Positions 36,901-49,690 of a stretch of DNA of 64,000 nt are shown here, piece after piece. The DNA is taken from positions 13,112,070 through 13,176,069 of the forward strand of contig NW_004454166.1 of NCBI RefSeq assembly GCF_000283155.1, read 5' to 3'. Source of the stretch: Ceratotherium simum simum (Eukaryota; Chordata; Mammalia; Perissodactyla; Rhinocerotidae). A program made the position numbers and the translations under genes. Numbering within the stretch: the first letter of the stretch is position 1; the number at the start of each line of letters is the position of its first letter. The notes beneath the pieces are model-generated. The model did no database searches. It had not been told where the DNA came from and saw only the letters and a program-made list of their open reading frames with translations.

Positions 36901-38204
36901 ATAAAATGACAACCCCAACCCTTGTCCTGCCCTGGCACTCACTATCCTCCTTATCCCCCTTTACTTTTCTTCTGAACACATAATACCACCTGACATAATA
37001 TCCATTTGTTTATGGTGCTAGGATGTGAGCTTTAAAAGCGCAGGGACTTTGCTCTGTTTGTTAACTGCTGGATTCTCTGTACCCAGAAGAAAGCCTGGCA
37101 CATAGTAGGTGATCAGTCAGCATTTGCTGAAGAAACATCATGTTCTTGTCAGGAAGAAGCTATACAGCAGAGGAATAGCTCTGAGACTGACAACAGAAAT
37201 TTTAACAAAGGAGCCAGATATAAACTAAGCGATCAGTTCACAGCATCTGGAAGAGACATCTGTGACCTCTGCAGAGCATGTACTGTGCTGTGACTTCACA
37301 CACACCACCCTCTCCTCTTGCCTGCTCAGCCCTCAAGGTCCATAGTGACATGGGGTCGGCAGAAGGCAAACCTACAGGTGGTGTGGAGGACCCGGGGCTC
37401 AGTGTCTGCCACCCTTCAAATTCCTGTGGCCTTTTATCACCCCCAGTTGTTCTCCTCTCCCTTTCTCTGACACCTTTCCTGGCACACTGAACTTTCCAGG
37501 CTGGGGCAGATGCTGACAGCCAGTCCAGGGATGGGGTTGATCCTTTAGGACTGGCCCGAGGTGGGGAGAGGCAGGCAAAGGTCACGGGCCTGGGTGGTGC
37601 CCGGGCTGGGGAGGGCGGCAGGGACCGCTACTGTCCAAGCGTCTTACTGCTGGCCTGAGATGGGAGACCCCGTTTCTACCCCTGCCTCTGCCAGGGGCTT
37701 GAAGTGGGAGAAGCCAGCCCCTCCCCGAACCCTGCCATCTGTGAGGCAGACCGCCTCACTGCCCTCCAGATTGGACCCATCCACTCACGCATTTAATGAG
37801 CACCTGCTGTGTGCCTGGCACCTTTCCTGTCCTCCAGGAGCTCACAGTTTAGAGAGCAACATATAACCTAATAATTACAACTATTATTAATGCAATGTGA
37901 CACAGGCTCCAATAAAGCCTAGGGCACCATTATTGGAGAACCAGCTCAGGAAGTTGATGAAGACATCACAGAAGGAACGCCTAAAAGTCGTTCAGCTCAC
38001 GTCACCAAGAAGAGGGGAAGATACCACAGGTGGAGGCAAAAATGTGGACAAAGTGTTGAAGGGTATTTCCAGCCCAATCTCGACATACAAGATCTGAGAT
38101 TTCAAGCTTTCATTTTACAATACTTTTTTTCTTCATTTTATAAAGCAAGAAATGAAAACTATTTCTTGGGAGAATTCAGAAAAAATTAAATTTGGAGAAC
38201 TTAC
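33911..38204 (-). other. PTPN3 intron 2
   Basis: A 4294-base intron dominated by a long L2 remnant (35960-37140). Pieces of an unassigned ancient repeat lie at 34500-34650 and 37770-38010. Other parts are unremarkable. Confidence 0.85.
35960..37140 (+). repeat. Long L2 LINE remnant
   Basis: About 1.2 kb of pyrimidine-rich L2 sequence. It includes CAGGGCCTTTGCACTGCTGT, TCTGGAATGTGCTTCCTCC, AGGTGACGTCTTCCCTGATC and the 3' end AAGCCTGGCACATAGTAGGT. No open frame survives. Confidence 0.85.
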
Positions 38205-38359
38205 GTTAACTTTAAAGGTCTGTACCAAGCCATCTAAAAAGCAGACGCTACAGATGACTTCGGATCGTGTTTTCTCTTTGGGTAATTCTGAGGTGCGTAT
38301 GTTATTAATTCTTCCACCCAACGCACGTAACCGGGAGGTCATAACTATCGTTGAATAAC
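38205..38359 (-). CDS. PTPN3: PTPN3 exon 2: 17 bases of 5' UTR and residues 1-46
   Basis: The start codon is at 38340-38342 (minus strand). It is chosen because [10 protein letters not shown] is the known PTPN3 N-terminus and translation stays open to the donor. An acceptor AG lies at 38360-38361, so 17 bases of leader are in the exon. The donor GTAAGT is at 38199-38204. The exon encodes the short N-terminal tail and the first strands of the ubiquitin-like F1 lobe ([20 protein letters not shown]). It ends in phase 0 after an Asn codon where I recall Thr in human. The open frame continues upstream of the ATG only through intron sequence. Confidence 0.96.
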
Positions 38360-38759
38360 CTGTAACATAAGAAATACCTGTTAGCTCTCTGATATGTAAA
38401 CTCTCAGTTACATGTGAATACACCTCACAGCCTGCCCATCCCTTAACTGTCTGCTTCCAACCTCACAACACTGTCTGAGCAGCTCACAGATAATGAGAAC
38501 CGGATAATGGAATATGTTTCCATTTGAGTTTTGACTTCTAAGAAGCTCTAAGTAAAATTTATTGCTCAATTATAACATGTTCATAGAATCATATGGCTTA
38601 TTTGTATGTCTTAACTCCCTGGCTAAACCTTCTAGTTTATATTTCTTAGGCTTTTCATTTTTTACTTATGTTTTACTACTGTATATATTTGTGTATTCTA
38701 CCCCTAAGGTTTTAGAGAACTAAATGCAGCATGAAAATGATTTAAAATATAAAGATATT

Positions 38760-39660
38760 CATTGATAAATTAGACTACGTTAAAATTTAGAACTTCTATT
38801 CATTACAAGACACTATTTAAAAGAAAAAGGCAACCCACAGCGATATTTGCAAACATACATATTTACAAGGAATATATAAAGAGCTCCCACAAATCAATAA
38901 GAGAAACAATAAAGGAAAATGGGAAGCACTTTTGTTGTCAAAGAAATGCAAATTAAAACCACAAAGCAACAGGACCACAAGCTCGTCAGAATGGCTACAA
39001 TGAACTCTGACAAAACCAAGTGTTGGCCGGGGTGTGGAGAAACTGGAACTCTCATGCACTGCTGGTGAGAAGGTAAACTAGCCCAACTACTTTGGGAAAC
39101 TGTCTGGCGGTATCTACTAAAGCTGAACATATGCGTATTCTGTGACATAATTCCACTCCTAGGCATGTTCTCAACAAAAAAAAATGTACATTTATTCACT
39201 AAAAGACATATGTAAGAATTTTTATAACAGCTCCAAACTGGAAAAAAAAAAAATGCCCATCAACAGGATGGATACATTGTGATACAGTCATACCATGCAT
39301 GAGCACACAGCAAACGCAATAAAGGAACAACTGTTACAGGCAACAACATGAATGAACTCCTCTAACGTTAATGCTGAGCAAAAGCAGCAGACACAACAGC
39401 TTACCTATAGCGTGAATCCATTTACATCAAGTTCAGGTATGGGCAAACCTAATCAATGCTAATACAAGACAATACAATACAAGGATAGTGGTCACCTCTG
39501 GGTGTAGTGATGGGGCGAAGGGGTACACAGGGATCTTCTGAATGCTTATAATATTCTTTCTCTTGATTGGGTTGCTAATGACACTGACGTAGTCACTGAA
39601 AATTCATCAAGCTCTACATTACGATTTGTGCGCTTTTCTGTATGTGTATTTCAATATCTT
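38760..39660 (+). repeat. Old LINE-1 3' region
   Basis: It shows diverged L1 ORF2 C-terminal sequence (AAAGAAATGCAAATTAAAAC, GGAGAAACTGGAACTCTCAT, CCCATCAACAGGATGGATAC), then a 3' UTR. Many indels, no open frame. Confidence 0.85.
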
Positions 39661-40029
39661 AAGACGTATATTTTAAGCACATTTTAAGCACTTAAAAAAT
39701 ACATTTAAGTACCTTTCAATGTACTTAAAAACAAATACACGTGTGAAGAGGGAATTAGAGGGCAGTTTAAAATCTGACCACGGTATATTCAGGGAACAGC
39801 AAGGAAAGTGGTTTACTAGTGAATTCAATTGTGGAGCGCTAGACTAAAAGACCGGAAAGGTGTGCAGCTGAGCACACGCTCACGTCATGCAGGTGCGAGG
39901 GCCAAGTTCTCGGCCAGCTCCTCAGCTCAGGGAGTGGAGCAGGGGTAAAGCTGACAAGGTTGGGCAGAAGAGCAGATAAAGATGAAGGACTTAAGAGCAA
40001 TTTAATGTTCTTTTTTATTAACGCTCTAC

Positions 40030-40385
40030 AAACGTTCTGTGATGAGCTGGGCCTTTGCACATGCCATTCCTTCTGCTGGAAAGCTTTCTGCCCCTCTCCA
40101 CCTGATTAACTTCTATTCAGGCCCCAGGGCTCAGCACAAGCATCACTTCCTCAGGGAAGCCTTCCCTGCTGTCCCTAATACTCATATTCGTGCTATAGGC
40201 TCTCTTCTACAGTGCTCATCGTGATTTCACACTTATAACTAACGACATATTTAATAGCTGCTTCTGTCACTAGAAGCTGAGCTTCACGAGTGTAGGAACT
40301 CAGTCTGGTTTTGCTCACCGAGTCTCCAGCACCGTGCTCTGGCAGGCAGTCAATAAACATCTGAATGAATCAATGAGTGAAAGGA
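40030..40385 (+). repeat. L2 LINE 3' end
   Basis: GGGCCTTTGCACATGCCATT through TCAGGGAAGCCTTCCCTGCT to an end of AATAAACATCTGAATGAATC, the standard L2 3' sequence. Confidence 0.85.
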
Positions 40386-40529
40386 AGAACGAAATGAAAA
40401 TGAAGCCAAGATGTACAGTCTGGAAAAACAGTTCAACCTGATAGACAAACTTGGGTTGGTGGGAGCAGGCAGGAGAGAAGGATGGGATATCAGGATGCGA
40501 CGTGGGGATATCCCGCAGACCAGCGCTCC

Positions 40530-40700
40530 TGACACTAACGTGCACACAGATGGCTTGGGGATCTTGTTAAGATGCAGACTCAGATTCAAGTAGGTCTGCG
40601 TGGGGCCTGAGTGGGCATTGCTCAGTCTCCCAGGTGATGCCGCAGCTGCTGATGCAGGGTCCACACCGTGAGGGGCACGTCACAGATAACTGGAAAAGCA
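40530..40700. repeat. MER5-like hAT element
   Basis: CTTGTTAAGATGCAGACTCA, GTGGGGCCTGAGTGGGCATT and GCAGCTGCTGATGCAGGGTC match the MER5 type. Confidence 0.75.
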
Positions 40701-41249
40701 GCACCAAACCTCAGGGCAGGGCCTGAGATCCAGATTTGGGAATCGGTGGCAAGGAAAGGACGGGGACAAAGCAGAATGGAGGCCTGAGAATCAATCTCAG
40801 GGAACCACAGAGGCGCAGTTTAGCTTCAGGAAGCGACAACACAAAGAGAATGAAAGCCGTGTAGGAGACACATCCGGGAGAGAACGGTGCACTTAGGCCC
40901 TTTGCCTATTGAAGGAGCTCCTGGTGAACCTCCCTTCCTTGTAGATAGGGATAGGGAATCTCAAATATTAACGGAAAAATTCCCGGGACCGGCAGTGGAA
41001 GGAAACATTCAGTCACTTACAAAATTCCACCCACCCCACACCTCCACCTTGCCCTTTCCAATGAAAATGTCATCAGAAGCAGGAATGCATTTCCTGAGTA
41101 ATACCAAAAGTTATCGAAAGACAACAAATGGGTTCCACGATGCTTTAACCACGTTGAATTTAAAATGTCAAATTTATTGTTTGGTCCTTGTCTAAGAATT
41201 TCAGATGGGTTAAAATTTTTTTTTTTTTTGGAAAGATACAATAGAGCCA

Positions 41250-41420
41250 CTACAAGTGTGGTTCTTAGTGGGAGTGCATATCAGAATGACCTGGGGAGCT
41301 TTTAAAAAATACGCCTGTCCTGGCCCCACCCGTAGATGGTGATTCAGCATCTTGGGGTGTGGCACAGAATGCCGCTCCCTTTGAGAAGGCCTCAGAGGAA
41401 GGACCAGGCAGTCTACCGCT
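41250..41420. repeat. MER5-like hAT element
   Basis: CATATCAGAATGACCTGGGG, AGCTTTTAAAAAATACGCCT and GGTGATTCAGCATCTTGGG. Confidence 0.75.
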
Positions 41421-43904
41421 AGAGGAGTGGGTTTTCGGAGAACCTCAGAGTGTGTTTCGGATGGTCAGAATTAGAATACAGATTTTGTGGAATCTGAGCC
41501 ATTCGTGCATGTGAAAGAGTCAGGCAGTTCCTGAGAGCAGCTAAAACTGACAGCTAATCACAACACGACTCTGGACAGAAAAAAATCAAAGGCGATTACA
41601 AACAGGAGCTTCCAAACGAAAGTCACATGGCTGACAAGCCAGTTGCAGGAGTGATGTTCAAACTGCTCCTCATCTGAGCAGCTCTGCGTCGCTAGCGCCA
41701 GCGTGGGTACTGGTGGGACTTATTAACTTAACCATGGTTAATGGTGCTCCCCAGGACAGTCATGTAGCCAGCTGACAAAATAAACTAGACCAGCAACTCA
41801 GGAGGGACATCCTTTTTCCTCCTCGCATCGATCTCTGTTACATAGACAACTTGGAACCTAACGACAATGTCATAAACAGGTATTTCATGAAAGTTGCAGA
41901 AATGTTCTTCCCACAATTGTTCCTAAAGCAAACCTTGATAAGAGCAAGTCTGATGTTGAATAACCACATAATTGAGCCACGTGGTGTTTTCGGATTGTCT
42001 TGAAATTATATCTTAAACAATCTGGTCAGGACAACAATGGACACTGACTAACTGCCCTATTTCCTGTACCATAGCAATTGGGGAGCTCAGGGTTTCTTTC
42101 TATGGCTTCCTTTATAAGCCTCTTAATTCTAAACAAAGCCACAACCCAACCAGGAACACACTGGCCCCTCCAACCACAAATGATTACAGCTGTAGCTGAT
42201 GCATTTTACAACATAGAAGCCAAGCTTGTTCTGTGCATATTTTTAAAAAATCAAAGTTACAGCTTTAGAATCCGTTTTGCACAATAACAAAAGAGGTTCT
42301 ACTGTATAATCTTTTAATCAAAGATTATACTTGCAAGACATGATAGAAAGAGGCAACATCTCACTTAGTGCACAGCAGGGGCCCAATACCTGCTATAAGC
42401 ATTAGGGTTAGCACACGTGTAGGACCTACACAGCGGAGGACACATACCAGGTACAGAGTAAAAGGCATTTTATTAACAATGTTAAGCTTCTAATGCCATC
42501 ACGTGCTGACTGTAGATTCTGGATTTTGTAGGCAATGCTGATTTCAAACACCTTACAGATACGTGTTCTGTTTCTTAAAATTTTATTCCTTTTAATAAAG
42601 ACAGCTTGCTAAGGTTAAAAGGTAGTTATAGATATGTGATAAACCTTTGAGCTGCTCTACAAACTCAATGGACACAGAAGCAGGAGCACACTGCCACAGA
42701 ATGCCACACCCCGGGCATGTGGGACACCCACCTCCGTCCCCTCTGGGCTCCTTGCCTGACTTGGAGCCGGAGACAGGGAAGAGGCGATGCTTTATTTCCT
42801 AAGGGTCTACACGCTGATCTGGGGAACTCTGTTCTTTCACAAGCCCATGAACCACAGAGAGAAGGGAGAGGGGCACATTCTTTTCCATTAGATAGATAGA
42901 AAGCACTGCATCTCCATTTTGATAAAAGAAAGTGTTAAGGTTATTCCACGCCTTTGTTTTTAAAAATAAGAACTTAGACCTCTCACTCGAGTGCAAGTTT
43001 TAGTTTAAAAAAAAAAGGAAGAAAGCAGTCATGATTTATAAACACCTAATTTGTGAGTAAACCATACAAACGAACCACAGGTATTAATCATTAAGCTGAC
43101 CTAGGCCAATGCTACCACCTAGTGGCCACCTGAGGAAAACACTTCACCTTCTACCCTAAGACTTTTCTTCCTTCTTCAAGGGAAACATGGACCGCCATGC
43201 TCCCTTCTTGTTATCACTCAGTTCAGCCTATCTAAAAAAAACACCTCGCAATATAAGGCCTTCTCTGTAGCCCAATTCTCTCCCTTTCCCTAGTGAACTC
43301 AGCAAACCTCTCTCTTCCTCGCCTCCGTCTTTTTTTTTTCTGCTGTTTATGAGCCCCACAGATGCCTGATCAGCTGGAGAGGGACATCTCTAGCACAGAA
43401 AAGTAATAAACACTCACGTACAATCAGCCATGCTAGACGCATGACTCATCAAATTAAGTGTGCTTCTCAAACACCAATATTTAATGTATTTAAGATAAAT
43501 GTTTTATTTGTTAATACTGCTTTCTCCCTCTTCACAGTAAGCACACAGCAGTCGGGCTAAACTATGGGTTAACCAAGTCTTCGGGGGGCAAACCCAGGCC
43601 CTAACAATCACCCATATCACTCACTTTACTGCGTGCGGACAGGAAAACAAACCACACTTTCCTGCTCCTCACAAAGGAGCGCTTCTAGTCTTGGTCTGTT
43701 TTAAGGCCCGGCCTAAGTTCCTTCAACTCCTCTGAAGTGGGGCATTCCCTTCTAAAGATGAAATTTACAAACATCTGGATGGGGAATAATCATTTATCAA
43801 GCACTAGATTAAGATCAGATCAAACTGCAAGAATGTATGCTAATAATTAAGTTGCTAAAATAGACAGTGACTAAAATGAGACTTTTTAAACCAGAGACTT
43901 GAAC

Positions 43905-44020
43905 AAAACTTTAGTGTACTTAAGAATTATCTGGGGAGCTTGTTAAAACACAGATTCTTGGACACCACCCACAGAGATTCTGATTTAGTAATGACTCAGG
44001 AAATTGCACTTTAAAACTTA
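43905..44020. repeat. MER5-like hAT element
   Basis: AATTATCTGGGGAGCTTGTT, AAAACACAGATTCTTGG and AGATTCTGATTTAGTAATGA. Confidence 0.7.
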
Positions 44021-44029
44021 ATTTTTTTT

Positions 44030-44370
44030 TGAACTTATAAAAAAGTTGCATATCGCCATTGGCCTGGATTCAACTGTGAACACTATGCCACACACACTCC
44101 TCTCTCTCTCCTGCACACACTGCCTCCCACGCTCTCCACCGAACACTGGAGAGTTGTAGACATCATGCCCCTTTACCTCTCAATATTTTAGCAGGTCTCA
44201 AGAACAAGGACATTTCACAACCACAGTACAATTTTCACATGGAGGCAACTGAACATTGATAAAGCACTTATCTAATACATATTCCATGTTAAAATTTTGC
44301 AAATTGTTTTTGATGTTGTCCTTTCTTTCTTTCCTTCTGATCCAGGATCCAAACCAGGACCATTTTTAAT
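44030..44370 (-). repeat. Old LINE-1 3' end, antisense
   Basis: Segments such as TTGTAGACATCATGCCCCTT and AAGAACAAGGACATTTCACA, then ATCCAGGATCC, resemble the reversed 3' region of an old L1. Family assignment is from memory. Confidence 0.5.
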
Positions 44371-45231
44371 AAGCACCCCCGGGGGACTCTGATGCAGGGG
44401 GTCTGAGCACCAGCCAGTGGAAAACGCTCAACCAGATGATCTCCAGGGCTCCTTTCACAGTTGTGACCTTCTGCACCTACAGCCAGGGGCTTGGTGAGGT
44501 TGGTGCCCTATGCCCATTTTCCTGTCTGTTACAAGTCGCTTCCCAGAGCTAAAAAGTTTCCCAAGTTTAGCAGCTGTCCCATCACTCAGCCGGGGAAGCA
44601 CTTCCTCAGCCATTGTCGGAGTAACAGACTCTCCAGTCTATATGTCAGTGCTGGGATTAGCACTGTTGTCATAACAGAGGGGAAGAAAGCAACAGTGCAG
44701 AAAGGATTCTACCACTTGATATTACGTAACCAGATGTCTTGGCTTGTTCACTCAAAGCAGTTCACATCTTGCACAAACAGCAATTCTTAATTCATAATAT
44801 CCACGTTATTAAAAAAGACCATAGTGCCTTCTGTTATGCACACTCTCTCACAAATCGGGGAGAGTCAACTACCCTCGTTGTAAGGAAGAAAAGGGAAAAC
44901 AGATGCATTTCGTATGAGCTATTTGGCTTTGCAAATATTAATGAAACTCAGGCTAACTAATTAAAAATTAATGACTTTAGTTTTCATTTGTGAAATGCCC
45001 ATATATCCTAGAAAACACTTCTATATACACTATTTCACTTTATTAATTTTAAATTACGAGCCACTGATAAGTTACCATAAAACCAGTACATGAAATTTAA
45101 TTTTTTCCCTCATGACTAATTTTTGTAACTTTATCAACACTACCTTCTGCCATTTTTTTCCCCCCTACTTGGCTTTTTTGGTTTCCAAAGTACAATACTG
45201 CACAACACACAGATTAATACACTGACATTTT

Positions 45232-45753
45232 AAAAAACTAACTTGTAAAATACCATACGATCCAACTATCCCACTACTGGGTATCTATCCAACGAATCTG
45301 AAATCAACAATCCAAAAAGGCTTATGTTCATTGCAGCATTATTCACTATAGCCAAGAAATGGAAACAACCCAAATGTCCCTCAACTGATGATTGGATAAA
45401 GAAGATGTGGTATGTGTATGTGTGTATATATATATAATGGAATACTACTCAGCCATAAAAAAAGACAAAATCATCCCATTTGCAACAACATGGATGGACC
45501 TGGAGGGTATTATGTTAAGTGAAATAAACCAGAGAGAGCAAGACAAACACCGCATGATTTCACTCATAAGTGGACGATAAACTAACACACGGACAGAGAG
45601 AACTGTTTGGTGGTTACCAGGGGTAAAGGGGTTGGGAAGGGCACAAGGTGGGGAAGGGATGCATGTATATGGTGACCGACAAACAATAATGTAAAACTAA
45701 AATTTCACAATGTTATAAACTATTATGACATTGATAAAAAACTAACTGGTAAA
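45232..45753 (+). repeat. LINE-1 3' end, 5'-truncated
   Basis: It belongs to the same L1 family as the copy at 24180 and carries the same ORF2 end phrases (MEYYSAIKKDK) and 3' UTR. It has a TG/TA tract inside the ORF2 part and lacks a short segment after the GGCTTATG phrase. The flanking repeats at 45232-45249 and 45736-45753 differ by one base. Confidence 0.92.
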
Positions 45754-47759
45754 CATAATCACTACTGAATATTTACCAAAGTAGAAAAAAAATCTATTAA
45801 GGGAGGCATTTTCATATTGCTAATTCCGCATTAAAGTCAATAAACTAATTTGTCCTGAGCCTATACACAGAAAAATTAATTTTTAAACATCTTTAAAGCT
45901 TAAAGCCTGCTAACAATTACAATAATCACAGCTGACAATGAAACTATCGGTGCACAAGAAATTAATTTGGGCATGCATATATAAAAATATTTAATATCTT
46001 TTATTTATAAAGAAATGCTACTGTGAATGCATTTATCAAAGTCTTTAACTCTCAGACTTCACATGATTCTCCACCACATGGGAGAAAACGCTCACACAAG
46101 TCACTTTAACAATGCAGCTCAAAACTCAAATTATCTTGCAATTATTAATCCTAATACTACAGAAGTACAATCTTGGGATCAAATCACTGGTTCCACAGAT
46201 CTTGTAATTTGTTCAGGGAGTGGATTTCCGACCAGAGCCCCCCGGGGAGCAGGGTGGAGTCATTTGTAGGATCAGTTGTATTCGAATAGAGACCCACGAT
46301 TAGAACCCTTGTTCTCATACAACTTCAAAACGTCAAACAGGTTTCTCATCATGGAGCTGGGGTTTATTTATAGGTTGGACACCAAGACACTTGCAAAACT
46401 AACAAAATAAAAAGGAGTTATACTTGATACTGGGAGAATAACAAGAAGTAGTTTTAAGCTCCCTGAAGGGCAAGATAAAGAACGCTGTGGGAGCTGCAGC
46501 CAGTTTCGGGAAAGAGGTAATGTTGCTATAAAGAGAAACCAACCTCTTATGTTCCATGAGCCGAGTTTTCAGGGTTGGGATGGGAAGCTGGCTAAGAAAC
46601 ACAAAGTTTGCTCCTAAGCGATTAGAAAACTCACGTTCAACTTGTCCCTCTTCTCTCCTCTTTTTCTTAAAGCATCACCTTGAGGAAAAAAGCATGAACT
46701 GGAAGTGTATGGCTCTCGAGAAGCCTGGCAGGAACCCCCTTCCGCCCCTCCAGAGGTGACCCCTCTCCTGACTTGCAACACCATTTTCATGACATTTTCT
46801 AAATGAGATTTTTAGAAGGTTGCTGGGTTTTTTTAATGTTTAGGAAAAGGTCATCTGGTGCAGTGCTAAACCACCCCCCTGCAAACTTCCCAGGACTCCA
46901 CCCTCCCAGGCTGCTCCTCAGCATGCATGTGGATGCTTCTGGCAGCTTGTCTGGTGTGTGGGCTGCAAAGAAACGAGAAGAGCTGTAACTCCGCCTCCCC
47001 GCAAGTAGGTCTTTGAACGGTGACTGGTAAACTTCTCCCATTACGTGCACCTCAGTGAACCCAGAAACTTTGGAGGCCAGCAAACCTGCCTCCTGAGAGA
47101 AAAAGGGAACACCTGCCAGCTCATAAGGGATGGAACCAAACCATGCTGAGGACAACGACTTCTGGGACTTACCACTAGACAAACTGTCTCTACAGCTGCC
47201 AAGCAACCGGCCGAATTCCCACATTGGACTAGGGCTACAATTACACAGCCTCATCGATCCTGTTTACAATTACTTTTAGCCTTTGTTATTACTTTGGCAA
47301 AGGAGTTCCGGATCATTTACTCACTCAATATTCATTTACCGGGCACCTGCTCTGTGCCAGGAAGGGAGGAGAATGGGGATGAGGGGAAGGCAGTGGTGCC
47401 TGGAGACTCAAGTTCTAAGGGAGATGAAAGCCCGGGGTGCCAGACGAACAGGAAGGCGGCTCCCGACCAGACCAGGGTGGGTGGGTGGCAGCACCCATTC
47501 ACAAAGGCTTCCCAGGGAATCTTGCAGGATAAAGGGAAATTGACCAGTGGGCAGCAGTGCCATTCCGACACTGCACGTGCAAAGACCAGGAGGGGCAACG
47601 CCCGCATATTTTAGGAACTCCACGGAAACAGAGTTAGCAGGAGTGTCTGAGGAATAACTGAACTCTTAGAGAAAACTCAGGGAGGAAAAGATTAGGTTCT
47701 TCAAAATTCAAGGGGCCATCACACAGGAGGAATTAGGAGAGGCTATGGGCTGTGTGAAG

Positions 47760-47985
47760 GTCAGCAGCGATGCAATCAGAAGTGGGTTGGAACCCCAGCT
47801 TAAGCACTTATTAGCTGTGTGACCTTAGATCACTTACCTCTGATACTCAGTTTCCTTATCTATAAAAGGGGGAGATTTTCTCTGCTTTCCAAGGTTGTTT
47901 TAAGCACTGAAGATAACATGTATGCAAATTAACTGGCACCTAGCAGGGCCCAATGAATGGTACTTATTACTACTATCATTAGACT
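47760..47985 (+). repeat. MIR
   Basis: TTGGAACCCCAGCTTAAGCA, TTAGCTGTGTGACCTTAGAT, CAGTTTCCTTATCTATAAAA and a 3' part with GGCACCTAGCAGGGCCCAAT. A nearly complete MIR. Confidence 0.9.
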
Positions 47986-49519
47986 GATTTTTTTTAGACC
48001 CCAAAGGTTCAATGGGTAGAAGATGAAAGAAACAGATTTCCCTTCAACAGAAGAAAGAGGTTTTGAAGAGTCAAGCCTGCACGAATACACAGGGGACTAT
48101 TCGGGAGAGAGGGAGCTCCCCGTCACTAAAGGTGATCAAACAGAGATGGATGAGACCCTTGGTGAGAAGGTTGGGGGAGGCAGGCTGGCAATGGAGGAGG
48201 TGGGATGGATGAACTCTGAGCTTCCAGGACCGAGATTCTATTATGACTTCTGTTTCAACGGTGCCAAGGTGAAATTTCTGTATGTGTAAGCCCCACTCAA
48301 AGTAACACTGTTCAAAATTGGATTTTCTTATATGGATTTCCCATGGGAAATAATTCTAAACAGATACCTCACTTTCGGAAAAAAACTAAAATGGCCCATC
48401 AAACCATGAACTAGGGGATAAAAGAATATGAACAGACAAAAAGCAATACATAAAACTCAAAATATAGACAATGGAATGTTTTATATTGAGCTGTTCTACA
48501 TAAAATTAAGCTACCAATCTCTTTTCATTCTCCCTCTGAACAGTTCCACTAGGCCCCAAACAGACTGGAAAACAGGATGGAATAAATTTACTCTACAGGG
48601 ACACGAATCAAGTTGCATAAACTTTACAAAAATACTGTGCTAATATTTGCCCTTGGGGCACAGACACGCCCACTTGGGTGTCAGTCCAGGTATTTCTATC
48701 TTCGGCTCCAGCCCCCACCCCTTTACAGCCAAAAGCAGCAGAAGCCCTCAGAAAAGAAAACAGCTAGAGTCACTTTGAAAGGCTTGAGATGTGCTAATCG
48801 CAGCTCATCCCAGCCAAGAAGCTGGAATCTCACAGCCAGACCATCCCGCCTGCTCCACTCCTGCCAATGAGTCTGCAGCCAGCGGCAGCCTGGCCAGAGA
48901 AACCCAACCCTCACCACCAGCGGCCTCGCAGAAATTTTATCTCAAGGAAACACAGAATAATACCCTCCCCCCTCCCCCCCAAAGCATCACCCTATTTATC
49001 ACTAATCAGCAAGTGACTTGGGAAGTCACCACTCCATTCTTCTTCAGCTCGGTTTCCCAGCTCAGAGCCCTCTGAGGCTCCCTCCAGCTTTAAAATCCTC
49101 TTCCTGGAACGTTTTAATCCGAGGGGCCACATCAGGTTATATTAGGTACACTAACCCTGTTGGTTGCCAGGCCTCTAGAAACCAAGATAAAATGTATTTT
49201 TATGCAGCCTAGTCAGATTCCAGGGCTCTATGACTTGGTGAGATGGGGTTAGAAACTAATGAAAGGAAACTGCATTAACTCTAAAAAGGACTTAATAAGG
49301 CCATACCAAAATGCTCATCAGAACAACGGTACTTAGGAATAATCGAATGCAAATAATGCCTTGTTGCTGCTGTAGTTGCACATACTTGTACTGAGGCCTT
49401 CCACGCGCTGGGAGCTAGGAACACAGACATCAACACAATCCATTCTTTGATTTCAAGGAGCGCCCAGCAACTTGGACCAGGAACATCACTGCCTGGGGGC
49501 TCCGGGTGGCCAGTGTTGG

Positions 49520-49690
49520 AGGTCTGAAGGAATCAGCCAGACTTGGCTTCCAGTCTCTGCTCTGCCACTCCCACGCTGATATGACCTCAGACAAATCAAC
49601 TTGCTATCTGTCTCAGTGTCCCCATCTGTAAGTAATTCTGAGGAGCGGCGATCTCGCGCCTGGCCCAGCACAGACACTTAACACCAGCTG
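49520..49690 (+). repeat. MIR
   Basis: CTCTGCTCTGCCACTCCC, GACCTCAGACAAATCAACTT and CAGTGTCCCCATCTGTAAGT. Confidence 0.8.

Larger units (their letters stand above)
2683..38359 (-). other. PTPN3: PTPN3 gene, visible 5' coding half (exons 2-14)
   Basis: PTPN3 (PTPH1) is a cytosolic, cortical tyrosine phosphatase built as FERM, PDZ and PTP domains. The FERM part directs it to the membrane and cytoskeleton. Thirteen exons on this strand join in frame with GT-AG junctions into 437 codons plus 2 bases. The product runs from [10 protein letters not shown] through a FERM domain (about residues 29-312 in the human protein) into the linker ending near SQNRSPHR. Lengths agree with human numbering: the 14-3-3 serine falls at 359. 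The closest alternative, PTPN4, shares this architecture, but the start peptide, the [19 protein letters not shown] stretch and the HSSADNL segment match PTPN3 as I remember it. The PDZ and phosphatase exons are outside the window on the low-coordinate side. Exon 1 should be outside on the high side. Exon numbers assume one non-coding first exon, as in human. Confidence 0.97.

Noticed and set aside
46799..47254. Minus-strand open frame of 151 codons in intron 1
   Set aside because: The protein resembles nothing I know, has no recognisable domain, and no splice or promoter context supports it. Frames this long occur by chance in GC-moderate intron.
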